Shown here: positions 10,760 through 18,507 of the stretch, in pieces | Layout of the letters: each line of letters opens with the position of its first letter | How positions within the stretch are numbered: position 1 is the first letter of the stretch | Assembly: GCA_963805715.1 (NCBI GenBank) | Contig: CAWDVK010000008.1 | Span: 1 to 64,000 of the forward strand | Direction of reading: 5' to 3' | Length of the DNA: 64,000 bases | Source: CAWDVK01 sp963805715 | GTDB lineage: Bacteria > Actinomycetota > Actinomycetes > Streptosporangiales > Streptosporangiaceae | Made by a program: the position numbers and the translations under genes | The notes under the pieces: generated by a model | The model's input: only the letters and a program-made list of their open reading frames with translations | Databases searched by the model: none | What the model was told of the DNA's origin: nothing

Positions 10760-11766
10760 GCGCCGAGGCCGAGGCGCTCGACGCCGACCGGCGCGAGCCG
10801 ACGATGACCTTGACCGGGTGGCGGCGGTTCGTCGACTCGCCGCCGGCGAGCTTCGGCCTGCTGGCCGGCGAGCAGTGGCAGGCGCTGTCGGGCGAGCAGC
10901 GCGGCCGTTATGACCAGGCGCGGCTCAGCTACCACTCCGAGCTGGTGGTCGTGGCCACCTCGACGGTGCGGGAGGTGGCCCGGCAGGGCAGGCTGCTGAC
11001 CTTGCTGAACCGGCGGGAGATCTCCGCCCGGCGCGGGCTGATCGTGTCCGGCCTGCCGGCCACGGGCAAGAGCACCGCGCTGAAGCAGCTGGGCCGCACC
11101 CACGAGCTGATGGTGCGGGAACGCTACCCGGGCACCGGCCGGATCCCGGTGGTCTACGTGACCACGCCGCCGAAAGGATCGCCGCGGAAGCTGGCGATGG
11201 AATTCGCCCGGTTCCTCGGCCTGCCGCCGGTGCGGCGCGGGCAGAACACCACCGACATCGCCGATGCGGTCTGCCAGGTTCTTATCGACGCCCGGGTCGA
11301 TCTGGTGCTGGTCGATGAGATCCACAACCTGAACCTGGCCACCAGCGCCGGGGAAGACATGTCCGACCATCTGAAGTACTTCACCGAGCACCTGCCGGCC
11401 ACGTTCGCCTACGCCGGCGTCAACGTCGAGCGGTCCGGGCTGTTCACCGGGGTGCGGGGCAAGCAGATCGCCGGCCGCTGCGTGCTGGTCCACACCGGGC
11501 CGTTCCCGTGCCAGGCCGAGTGGGCCAGCCTGCTGGCCACGCTGGATGCCGCGTTGCGGCTGCACCGCCACCGGCCCGGCACGCTGCCCAAGCTGAGCAA
11601 GTACCTGCATCAGCGCACCGGCGGGATGATCGGCAGCCTGTCCCACCTGGTCCGCGCGGCCGCGCTCACCGCGGTCATGGACGGCACGGAGCAGATCACC
11701 CGCACACTGCTGGACGGCATCCCGGTCGATCACGCCGCGCAATCCGGCGCACATGGCGCGGCCTGA
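10750..11766 (+). CDS. tnsC: TnsC-like AAA+ transposition regulator
   Basis: ATPase that links target recognition (TniQ) to the transposase. Walker A is GLPATGKST (near residue 100), Walker B LVLVDEIHNL (near 195), followed by sensor and lid segments typical of TniB/TnsC. At 338 residues it is in the TniB-TnsC size range. The GTG start at 10750 lies within the last codons of tnsB. tniQ begins 3 bp after its stop. Confidence 0.88.
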   Translation: MVVSAEAEALDADRREPTMTLTGWRRFVDSPPASFGLLAGEQWQALSGEQRGRYDQARLSYHSELVVVATSTVREVARQGRLLTLLNRREISARRGLIVSGLPATGKSTALKQLGRTHELMVRERYPGTGRIPVVYVTTPPKGSPRKLAMEFARFLGLPPVRRGQNTTDIADAVCQVLIDARVDLVLVDEIHNLNLATSAGEDMSDHLKYFTEHLPATFAYAGVNVERSGLFTGVRGKQIAGRCVLVHTGPFPCQAEWASLLATLDAALRLHRHRPGTLPKLSKYLHQRTGGMIGSLSHLVRAAALTAVMDGTEQITRTLLDGIPVDHAAQSGAHGAA

Positions 11767-11769
11767 ACC

Positions 11770-12771
11770 ATGGACTGGCCGCTCATGCTGCGGCCGCTGC
11801 CGCGTATGGTCGCGCCGTTCCGCGACGAGACCATCACCAGCTACCTGCACCGCCTCGCCGGACCAAACCGCATCGACCCGGCCGGGCTGCGCTCCTGGCT
11901 CACCCGGAACGACCGCAAGGACGCGCCGGTGCCGCTCGGCCCGCTCGCTGCCGTCACCGGGATCCCCTGCCGGTCGCTGGCCTGGGCCATGCCGCAGATC
12001 TGCACCACCGGCGACCTGTCCGGCCTGCACATGCGCGATCGGCCACGCGCCCGGTCAGGATGGGCGTTCCATGCCTGCCGGGCCTGCGTGGCCGGCGAGC
12101 TGATCATCCGGTGGGCGCTGCACGACGATGTCATCTGCTCCCGGCACCGCCGCTGGATCAGCACAGACCACGAGCAGCCCGACCTCACCCGGCAGCCAGA
12201 GATCCTGCACGCATACCAGCGGCACCGGCGGCTGATCCGCCGCCACGGCCGGGACCCGGTCATGCGCGCGTTCCGCGACGCACAGCACATCTGCATCGGC
12301 TGGCGGCTGAACGGGCTGCGCGACGCCGGATACCACCGCCGCATGGAGATCTTCCACGGCCCCGACTGGAACGACCGCGACGAATGGACGCCCCACACCT
12401 CCGACGCCGCCACCTACCCGCAGTCCGTCGCACTGGCCCGCATGCTCGCCAGCCCGTACTGGCGCGAACGAATCCTCGGCACGGACTGGGCCGGGCACGA
12501 CGAATTCACCGCCGAACTACGCCGCACCGTCGCCCCCGGCTACTTCTGGGACTACCGCCCGTCCACCCGCTGGCGTCGCGACCGGGAAGACCCGCTGCTC
12601 GAATGGCGACTGCATACCCGCCGCCTCGCGTTCGAGCCGCTCCCGCCCGGCCACGACTGGAACCTGCCCGAAACCATCCATCCGCCAGCACTCGCGGCGA
12701 CGGATCATGAAGAACCACTGAGATCCGCCCCTGGCGAGCCAGATTCAATGAGACAACCGGCACCAGCCTGA
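11770..12771 (+). CDS. tniQ: TniQ family target-selection protein
   Basis: TniQ/TnsD-type protein expected to choose the insertion site. The N-terminus MLRPLPRMVAPFRDETITSY matches the TniQ opening (proline-rich, then E-T/S-x-x-S-Y-L-x-R-L). A zinc-binding set CRACV...ICSRHRRW follows near residue 100. At 333 residues it is short compared with Tn7 TnsD and lacks a long C-terminal DNA-binding region. The last codons (from about 12738) overlap the right-end repeats, so the C-terminal tail doubles as transposon end DNA. Confidence 0.83.
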   Translation: MDWPLMLRPLPRMVAPFRDETITSYLHRLAGPNRIDPAGLRSWLTRNDRKDAPVPLGPLAAVTGIPCRSLAWAMPQICTTGDLSGLHMRDRPRARSGWAFHACRACVAGELIIRWALHDDVICSRHRRWISTDHEQPDLTRQPEILHAYQRHRRLIRRHGRDPVMRAFRDAQHICIGWRLNGLRDAGYHRRMEIFHGPDWNDRDEWTPHTSDAATYPQSVALARMLASPYWRERILGTDWAGHDEFTAELRRTVAPGYFWDYRPSTRWRRDREDPLLEWRLHTRRLAFEPLPPGHDWNLPETIHPPALAATDHEEPLRSAPGEPDSMRQPAPA

Positions 12772-12838
12772 TCTCATCGAATCTGGTCCCCGGCAGGTCA
12801 GCGTGCTGAGCAGAGACCAGATTCATTGAGATCGGACA
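12738..12838 (+). repeat. transposon right end with three TnsB-type repeats
   Basis: Three matches to the left-end repeat: GCCAGATTCAATGAGAC (12738-12754), ACCAGATTCATTGAGAT (12816-12832, just inside the terminal CGGACA), and one in the opposite sense, ATCTCATCGAATCTGGT (12771-12787). The terminal 23 bp (12816-12838) are the inverted repeat of 7795-7817. Confidence 0.85.
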
Positions 12839-13987
12839 GCGGGCTACGGCGAAGACGGCATCTACTGGGACGAGAGCAAGGGCCGCTGGTACGGCTCGGT
12901 CAGTCTCGGCTTCGACTCTGGCGGCAAGCGGCTGCGGCGTAAGGTCTCTGGCAAGACCAAGACCGAGGTCAAGGACAAGCTCAGGGAACTGCACTCCGAC
13001 CTGGACGCGGGCGTGCGGACCTCTGCCAGCTACACGGTCGATCAGGCTGTGGCGGACTGGATGAGGGAGGGCAGGGACGGCCGGTCAGCTCGCACGCTGC
13101 GGCGAGATGAGCTGATCCTGCGGCCGGTACTGGCCGGCATCGGCGGCATCCCGTTGCATGCCCTGCGCACCCACGACGTCCGCCGCGCGCTGTCGGAGCT
13201 GGCCACGTCGAGATCGAGCGCCACGGTGGCGCTCACGCATAACTGCCTGGTCCGGGCCATCCGCCATGCGGAGTCCGGGGACCATGTCCGGCGCAACGTG
13301 GCCGCGCTGGTCAAGCCTCCGCCGGGTAAGGGCGGCGGGCGCCCATCCAGGGCCATGACCGCTGGCCAGGCCGCGGCGCTGCTGCGCGCGGCGACGCAGG
13401 ATGGTTACCTCGGCGCCTACGTCATCCTGTCCCTGACCACGGGCATCCGGACCGAGGAGGCACGGGCGCTGCGCTGGGATCACGTCGACCTGGATGGCGA
13501 CCCTGGCGCCGGGGTCCCGCCGCACATCGCCGTGTGGCGGTCGGTCCGGGCCGGGAGCGACACCAAGACCGAGCGATCCCGGCGGACCCTGGGGCTGCCG
13601 CAGAGCGCGGTCGCGGCTCTGCGGGAACAGCGGAAGCGGCAGGCGGCGGCTCAGCTAGCCGCTGGCGAGCTATGGCAGGATCATGGCCTGGTCTTCACCA
13701 GCAGCACGGGCAGGCCGCTGGACGTTGCGAATGTCGGCCGCGGCTTCCGCGCTCTCTGCGAGAAGGCTGGCGTTGGCGGCAGCTGGTCGCCCAGGGAGCT
13801 GAGGCACACCTTCGTCAGCCTGATGTCCGAGTCCGGGATGGCGGTGGAGGAGATCGCCCGTCTGGCCGGGCATTCCAGTTCCAGGACGACGGAGGTCGTC
13901 TACCGGCACGAGCTGCGCCCGGTGATCACTGCGGGTGCCGACGCTATGGACAGAATGTTCGACCGGATGATGGGCCGCCCGGGTTGA
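12839..13987 (+). pseudogene. int: island tyrosine integrase, 5' end cut off by transposon
   Basis: Phage-type tyrosine recombinase for the tRNA-Thr att sites. The frame is open from the transposon border: GYGEDGIYWDES opens an AP2-like arm-binding domain, then a SAM-like core-binding domain (TVDQAVADWMREG), then the catalytic domain with TTGIRTEEARAL (Arg), ELRHTF (HxxR region), GHSS and VVYRHELRP (Tyr nucleophile). No ATG/GTG lies between the border and 13013, where a GTG would give a 324-residue product lacking the arm-binding domain. The natural start is probably the fragment at 7772. Whether a shortened protein is made from a transposon promoter is unknown. Confidence 0.85.
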
Positions 13988-14176
13988 TCACGCCGCCTTG
14001 TGCGCCTCGGCCTCCAGCATCGCGATGTACTCAGCCAGCGCAGTCGCGGTGATGAACCGTGCCCTGCCGTCCTTCACCGAGTGCAGCCGCCCGGATCGCA
14101 TCAGGTCGTAGAGCTTGTCCCGCCCGATGCCGAGCATCTGGGCCGCCTCCTTGGGCCGGTACAGCAGCTTGTTCAT
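13988..14176 (-). CDS. xis: excisionase / AlpA-type HTH protein (62 aa)
   Basis: MerR-like winged helix of the excisionase family: RPKEAAQMLGIGRDKLYDLMRSG forms the DNA-binding helices, followed by FITATALAEYIAML. The ATG at 14174-14176 has a strong ribosome site (AAGGAGGTGAG) just upstream; the longer open frame above it is not coding-like. It is convergent with the integrase and the two stop codons abut (13987/13988), unlike the common xis-int tandem order. Confidence 0.85.
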   Translation of the reverse strand: MNKLLYRPKEAAQMLGIGRDKLYDLMRSGRLHSVKDGRARFITATALAEYIAMLEAEAHKAA

Positions 14177-14599
14177 GGACTCACCTCCTTCCGGGTTTCC
14201 TCGTGCCTGATGTGCCAGAGCTGGCAGGAGCTGCAATGCAGCCGACTCTGCGGCTCGGAGAAGGCGTTTATGCCGATGGCGCGCGTATGCCCAGTGCAGA
14301 GACTGGGGTGGGCAAGTTGCTGGCGGGCTGAGCCCGAAATGGATGCCCTTGTTAGTGATTCCGCGCCGGAGCGATGTGAGTGATGCTGCCCGTGCCCTGG
14401 GCGCTTGCCCGCACTCCCGGCAGCGGTTTTCGTGACGCCTGTACTTCCACTGTGCGGCCAATGGTGCACGGGCGCAAACCCGCCTGACCGTCGATAGCTG
14501 CCGGGTAATGTCCGTGAATGGCCGCTGGAGGCCGTTGTCGTCCGCTGGAGTCCGCCAGCCCATAGAAAATGTGACCTAAATCACACTCTGTTTGGGCGG
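14177..14599. other. gap between xis and antitoxin
   Basis: No gene seen. Around 14515-14560 a copy, in reverse sense, of the CAGCGGAC/GGACGCC-type sequence found near the other att remnants is present. A CRP-like palindrome lies at 14570-14585. The xis promoter should lie here. Confidence 0.5.
14570..14585. promoter_or_regulatory. CRP/FNR-like palindrome
   Basis: TGTGACCTAAATCACA is a perfect TGTGA-N6-TCACA dyad, the form bound by CRP-family regulators (Crp/GlxR types in actinobacteria). It is just 3' of the antitoxin gene and about 390 bp upstream of xis, so the controlled promoter is unclear. Confidence 0.4.
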
Positions 14600-14920
14600 T
14601 CAGGCCGAGCGGCGCTGTGCTGAGCCGAGGGTGACTGTGAGCGTCAGGCCAAGCGCCTCGGCGAGCCGTTCCAGCAGCGGCAGGGTGGGGGTGGTGCCGC
14701 CAGCCTCGAACCGGGCGACGCCGGGCTGACTCATCCCGGCCCGCTCGGCCAGCTGGCGCTGGGACCAGCCCAGTTCCTCGCGCCGCAGCCTGACCGTTTC
14801 GGCCAGCTCGTAGCGCAGCCGGGTCTGCTCATAGGCGGCTGCGACTTCCGGGCGGTCCGTGCGGGCCTGGCGGGCGTCGGCGAGGCGGGTACGCCGCGGT
14901 GCGTCCTGGCTCATCGTCAC
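14600..14920 (-). CDS. XRE-family antitoxin, copy 1
   Basis: HTH_3 antitoxin of the HigA/RelB-like type. Residues 45-100 hold the Xre helix-turn-helix (LGWSQRQLAERAGMSQPGVARFE) and a downstream dimer helix. The GTG start at 14918-14920 overlaps the stop of the toxin gene; an ATG two codons later is an alternative. The gene order (toxin then antitoxin) is that of higBA modules. A near-identical copy lies at 37765-38130. Confidence 0.8.
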   Translation of the reverse strand: MTMSQDAPRRTRLADARQARTDRPEVAAAYEQTRLRYELAETVRLRREELGWSQRQLAERAGMSQPGVARFEAGGTTPTLPLLERLAEALGLTLTVTLGSAQRRSA

Positions 14921-15268
14921 CGGTCCTCCTCATCGGGAGTGTGGTCCTCGGCCTGGCAGCGGGCCATCGCCGCGGCGGCCCTGGCAATCTCCGCGGTCTC
15001 GCGCATCCTGGTCTTGGCGAACACGGTCAAGGCGATGATCCGCCGCCCCGAAGCGATCCGGTAGCTGATCCGGATGCGCTCGCCGCCGCAGTAGAACCGG
15101 AGCTCCCGCAGCTTGCCCGACAACTGCCGGGTGTACGGCTCGCCGAGCAGCACGCCGGCGTTCTTCCAGCAGATCCAGGTGGAACATCGCCTGTGCCCAC
15201 CGCTGGTCATCCAGCCCCTCCAGCCAGTCCCGGACCTCGGGTTCGAGTTCTACCTCGCCCCAGGTCAT
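14917..15268 (-). pseudogene. RelE/HigB-like toxin, copy 1, frameshifted
   Basis: RelE-superfamily mRNA interferase: VELEPEVRDWLEGL at the N-terminus and ELRFYCGGERIRISYRIA with FAKTRMRE at the C-terminus. Compared with copy 2 (38127-38478), one extra base at about 15156-15161 (GGCGT here, GCGC there) shifts the frame after LDLLEE. The N- and C-terminal parts are therefore in different frames. This could be real decay or a sequence error; copy 2 has its own frameshift elsewhere. Confidence 0.75.
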
Positions 15269-15347
15269 ACCAGCAATGGTATCGCGTGCCAGTCACGAGA
15301 ACACCGGGTCACGCTGATTGTCGGACCAAGCCCGCATCCTGAGATAC

Positions 15348-15788
15348 ATGGGCAGGGCCAGGAAGCGGAAGATCAAATACGTCCAGCCGGGCTACCGGCA
15401 CCGAGCCCGAGCGGCACCGCCCAGCCCGACAGAACGGATAGCCCGCCTGTCCCCACCGCAGGTGCTAGAGCGGATCAAGGCAAGGCTGCACCAGAAGGAA
15501 CTCGATGCCGAGCTAGCAGCCCTCATCGACCAGGCAGTGGCTCTGGGCATCGGCTGGCCAGACATAGCCCACCGTCTCGGCGTAACCCGCCAAGCAGCCC
15601 GCCAGCACTACCAGCGAAGGCACCGCGACGATACCGCGGAGCGCAGCCAGAACGACGCTGCGAGAAGCGCCCGGCCTCGGGAGCGGCATCGGCGGGTGTC
15701 AAGCATCAGGCGGCACAGTCAACCATCTGGTGAACTCGTAAACGCATGTTTGGCAAGCTTCAGCGCGATCGTCGGCCCACGCCAGTAG
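15348..15788 (+). CDS. small HTH protein, copy 1
   Basis: About 146 residues. The recognisable part is a helix-turn-helix, GWPDIAHRLGVTRQAARQHY, at about residues 65-85, like sigma-70 region 4 or IS-associated HTH segments, preceded by a basic N-terminus. The C-terminal 50 residues are low complexity. ATG 15348 is preferred over a TTG at 15318. It lies divergently next to the toxin-antitoxin pair. A second copy (38558-40215) is split by an IS. Function unknown; regulation of the neighbouring module is possible. Confidence 0.65.
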   Translation: MGRARKRKIKYVQPGYRHRARAAPPSPTERIARLSPPQVLERIKARLHQKELDAELAALIDQAVALGIGWPDIAHRLGVTRQAARQHYQRRHRDDTAERSQNDAARSARPRERHRRVSSIRRHSQPSGELVNACLASFSAIVGPRQ

Positions 15789-16390
15789 TGCCCTGAAGTG
15801 CAGAAATGACCAAAGATCACCGCGCTGACAACGGACGTTGCCCAGATGCTGTTACGACTTTCTTTACGGCTTCAAGGGCACGCCCTCCGGGCGCGCCAGC
15901 CGTCCAGCCCACATGCCGGACTCGTGATGCGGGACGCGGAAGTCATCGCAGGGGACTGCGAACGGGGCGCGGGGCATCGCCAGTTGCCGGGCGGGCAGCA
16001 GGGGCTCGCCTGCTCCGGGGGCGGCAGCCTGCCCGCTCCCTTCGACCGGAAGCCCTCCGGTCGCGGGCGCTGCCGCCCGGCCGGCTGCCCCGCACCCGCC
16101 GGCAGGCGGCCGACGCCCCAACGCTCCCCGATGACCGCGCCCGCACGAGCTGGCCGGGCCGTCCTCCACGCGCCGGGCATCCTCTCGCCGCGCAAGATCA
16201 CATTCAAGGGCGCTCGCTGCGCTCGCGTCGCTGGCGCGATGGCGCTCCGCGCCACCCCTGAGTGTGATCTTCCCCGGAAAGACCCGGCACCTATCAGGAG
16301 GACGGGGGAGGAGACGAGCGACACGCGAGCAGGACAACGGCACCACCCTGGCAGGACTACGCTGGCTCTATACGGCATCCCATACGGGGA
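15789..16390. other. noncoding, duplicated and GC-rich
   Basis: No gene supported. The stretch contains short hairpins (around 15870-15890) and the long inverted repeat at 16185-16280. The counterpart is 40216-40732. An ATG at 15806 opens a frame that does not look coding and is not conserved between the copies. Confidence 0.55.
16185..16281. repeat. imperfect inverted repeat, copy 1
   Basis: The left arm CGCGCAAGATCACATTCAAG (from 16189) and right arm CCCTGAGTGTGATCTTCCCC (from 16256) pair over about 25 bases and enclose about 45 bases of GC-rich loop. The same arms occur at 40608-40700 with a different loop. Both copies are followed within 10 bases by CGGCACCTATCAGGAGGACG. Conserved arms with divergent loops suggest a selected structure. 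Confidence 0.6.
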
Positions 16391-16789
16391 ATGACTGTGA
16401 GCACATGCAATGCCGCGGAGAGGAAGGCGGGCGTGTTCGAGGCAGGCGATATCCGGGAGTGGCGGGGCCACGACGTTGTTGACTCCGACGGTCACAAGAT
16501 CGGGGAGCTGGAGGCCATCTACGTCGACACGAGCACAGACCTGCCAGCGTTCGCCACCGTCAAGGTCGGGATGCCTACCCGGCACCGGCTCGTGTTCGTT
16601 CCCCTGGCCCAGGCGACCGTGGGTCCCGGATACCTCAAGGTCGCTCACGACAGAAAGCAAGTGAAGGATTCTCCCTCGATCAGCACCGACGGCGAGCTGC
16701 CATCAGCCGACGAAGAGGCCATCTTCAAGCACTACGGCCTGACATATCAGCCAGGCACCGGCGGTGAACGGCAACTGGCCCGCCGCTGA
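16391..16789 (+). CDS. PRC-barrel domain protein
   Basis: 132 residues. The PRC-barrel core reads VVDSDGHKIGELEAIYVD followed by FATVKVG and FVPLAQATVGPGYL, at residues 28-95. Small soluble PRC-barrel proteins are common in stress-type clusters of actinobacteria with short membrane proteins, as here; the exact role is unknown. The C-terminal 25 residues carry a second short conserved block (ADEEAIFKHYGL). Confidence 0.82.
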   Translation: MTVSTCNAAERKAGVFEAGDIREWRGHDVVDSDGHKIGELEAIYVDTSTDLPAFATVKVGMPTRHRLVFVPLAQATVGPGYLKVAHDRKQVKDSPSISTDGELPSADEEAIFKHYGLTYQPGTGGERQLARR

Positions 16790-16814
16790 CCAGCACGACT
16801 GAGCGGAACATCAG

Positions 16815-16988
16815 ATGCTTGCCCTCTTCCTACTCCTCGTGATCGTGGCGATCGTGCTCGGCATCGTGGGTGTCGTCGCCAAGGGCCTGCTGTATTTGCT
16901 GATCATCGGCATTGTCGTGTTCCTCGGCGCCCTTCTCCTAGGTGCCCTGCGAATGCGGCGGCGGCCCGGGAAACCCCCGGCGCGGTAA
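16815..16988 (+). CDS. 57-aa hydrophobic membrane protein
   Basis: ATG at 16815 to TAA at 16986-16988. Almost the whole chain is hydrophobic (LFLLLVIVAIVLGIVGVVAK, then LLYLLIIGIVVFLGALLLGA), giving two short transmembrane helices and a basic RMRRRPGK tail. It follows the PRC-barrel gene by 25 bp and is probably co-transcribed. It resembles the small hydrophobic proteins often seen near PRC-barrel and CsbD-type genes. Confidence 0.65.
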   Translation: MLALFLLLVIVAIVLGIVGVVAKGLLYLLIIGIVVFLGALLLGALRMRRRPGKPPAR

Positions 16989-17178
16989 TCCCTCACCAAA
17001 CTCGGATACTGCGCTGACCCGTGGTCCACACGTAGCCACGAGCTTGCCTCTAATCCCTGAATCCCCAAGTCAGAAGAGGACGCACCGCCCCCGGAGCCGT
17101 AAACGTGCCCGCTACCGTTTCCGCAAATCAATACGCTCACCCCCCGCCTGCGTCGAACTAGGCACCACCACGCGCAGG

Positions 17179-17541
17179 CTAGCCCTTCTCCTGCCCCTTC
17201 GCCGTATCGGGAGGGGTGGCCTCGGCACGGTTGAGGAGGTCGTCGCGCTGCTGGCTGACTGCGGCCGTTTCACGGCGGGAGTGTTCGAGATCGCGGCGCG
17301 AGGCACTGCCGCGGCGCGAGGTGCGGCGCGCTCCCGCCAGCAGCAGGCTCAGCCCGAGCATGGCGAGGGCCCCGACCACGATGCCGTAGAGGAACAGCGT
17401 GCCGGTGGAGCCGGTCACGTGGTAGCCGAGCACCGCGAACCCGTGAGTGAGCGCATGCGCGCTGCCAGCGTTGCTGAGCACACCGGCCACACCGACGACT
17501 ATGGCCGCGACCAGAATGATTAGCCCAAGGACGACGATCAT
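17179..17541 (-). CDS. small membrane protein, two TM segments
   Basis: Start ATG at 17539-17541 with AAGGAG upstream; the frame extends further but without coding character. Residues 1-22 (IVVLGLIILVAAIVVGVAGV) and about 45-65 (GTLFLYGIVVGALAMLGLSL) are membrane helices. The C-terminal 50 residues are polar and basic. It resembles short actinobacterial membrane proteins of unknown function. The next gene (17567-17812) lies upstream in the same direction. Confidence 0.65.
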   Translation of the reverse strand: MIVVLGLIILVAAIVVGVAGVLSNAGSAHALTHGFAVLGYHVTGSTGTLFLYGIVVGALAMLGLSLLLAGARRTSRRGSASRRDLEHSRRETAAVSQQRDDLLNRAEATPPDTAKGQEKG

Positions 17542-17566
17542 GACATGCTCCTTGAAACCTACAGCC

Positions 17567-17812
17567 CTACCGGCTCCGGGGCAGGCGCGGGTGGCGATCC
17601 ACGAAAACGAAGACGGCGGCACCGATCACAAGACCCAGCACAGCCACCAGCCACAGCGGAATGACCTTGCCGAGGATGCCGCCGACCACGAAGGCGGCGA
17701 ACAAGGCGACCGCGATCGCGTAGGGAGTCATAGCCACCGGCCGCCGTGCGCCCGGCGGGGAAGTCTTCTGATCCGGCGCGGGGTCCGTCACCACAGTCGC
17801 CATCTCCTGCAA
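17567..17812 (-). CDS. small membrane protein (81 aa)
   Basis: Two hydrophobic segments, YAIAVALFAAFVVGGILG and LWLVAVLGLVIGAAVFVFV, with a short charged tail. The start is uncertain: TTG at 17812, or ATG at 17803 with AGGAG directly in front. It probably forms an operon with the gene at 17179-17541. Function unknown. Confidence 0.6.
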   Translation of the reverse strand: MQEMATVVTDPAPDQKTSPPGARRPVAMTPYAIAVALFAAFVVGGILGKVIPLWLVAVLGLVIGAAVFVFVDRHPRLPRSR

Positions 17813-17888
17813 GCGTGTCCGCTGTCTCAGCTACCAACATACTGCCCGCACCAGAGCGTGCCTGCAAGAGAAGGTCGTTGGCCCTTAG

Positions 17889-18353
17889 TTAGGCTTCGCC
17901 CCACGACACATCGACCTCATCTATGTCGTACTTGAGCCGCAACTCGTGAAACGTAGGTTCACTGAAGTTGCCCGATGAGACCAGGGCAGCGATCTCTTCG
18001 AAGTAGCGGACGAGGAAACCTGGACAATGAATACCCAGCCATCGGGCCGGGGTCGAACCCACATTGCGAAAATCGTGGACCACTCCGGGCGGTATGTTCA
18101 CCAAGCCACCAGGACCGACCCGCGCGACCTCATCTCCCACCAAGAAGTCGAACTCACCTTCAAGGACGTAGAACAGCTCTTCATGAACTCGGTGGATGTG
18201 GGGCTGTGGACCACGGAATCCAGGCTCCGCTGTGAACTCCGCTACATCATGGTTGCCTGGTTCGTGTTCGCCCCATACCTTGAAAACGATTCTGGCTCCG
18301 GGAAGAGGAAACCCCTTCCCCTCGCCTGCTAGCAGAACTCCGCCGTCTGCCAT
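17889..18353 (-). CDS. cupin domain protein
   Basis: 154 residues. The cupin core shows PHIHRVHEELFYVLEGEFDF (metal-binding His, His, Glu) and the second motif PPGVVHDFRN. The C-terminal helix continues to residue 150. Single-domain cupins of this kind are enzymes or small-molecule binders; no substrate can be assigned. The gene stands alone between a membrane protein pair and a divergent small gene. Confidence 0.82.
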   Translation of the reverse strand: MADGGVLLAGEGKGFPLPGARIVFKVWGEHEPGNHDVAEFTAEPGFRGPQPHIHRVHEELFYVLEGEFDFLVGDEVARVGPGGLVNIPPGVVHDFRNVGSTPARWLGIHCPGFLVRYFEEIAALVSSGNFSEPTFHELRLKYDIDEVDVSWGEA

Positions 18354-18507
18354 CGAGCATCGACCTCCGCCAGTGCATGCCCTCGGGGCTACGCCACACT
18401 GGCCACCGTATACCGCATCTCTCGGCGCGGTGCCGTGCCCCGGACCACCCGGAAGGCTCCGGGATGGCGGGGAGACCAGCTAGCCGAAAGTATGTTCTAC
18501 TGGCCGG

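Larger units (their letters stand above)
7795..12838 (+). mobile_element. Tn7-like transposon (TnsA-TnsB-TnsC-TniQ), 5,044 bp
   Basis: The left end starts TGTCCCGTCTCGCTGAAG and the right end, read inward, starts TGTCCGATCTCAATGAAT. The 23-bp ends share TGTCC, CTC, TGAA and GGT blocks, and the element begins TGT and ends ACA as Tn7-family elements do. Between the ends are only tnsA, tnsB, tnsC and tniQ in one tightly packed operon. No cargo gene, no CRISPR array and no Cas gene are present. The flanking 5-mers (CGCCG and GCGGG) do not match, so no target duplication is seen. Confidence 0.88.
14610..16307 (+). repeat. duplicated 1.7-kb segment, copy 1
   Basis: From CGGCGCTGTGC (14610) to ATCAGGAGGACGG (16307) the sequence is nearly identical to 37820-40732 once the IS at 38726-39940 is removed. 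It spans the toxin-antitoxin pair, the small HTH gene and a noncoding part with a long inverted repeat. Similarity falls in the middle of the noncoding part (about 15900-16180) and returns at the inverted repeat. Confidence 0.85.

Noticed and set aside
7795..12838. CRISPR-associated transposon
   Set aside because: No Cas gene, no array and no atypical repeat near tniQ; only TnsABC-TniQ.
7795..13987. Integrase annotated from GTG 13013 as a complete gene
   Set aside because: Clear homology (arm-binding domain) continues upstream to the transposon border at 12839, so the gene is 5' truncated.
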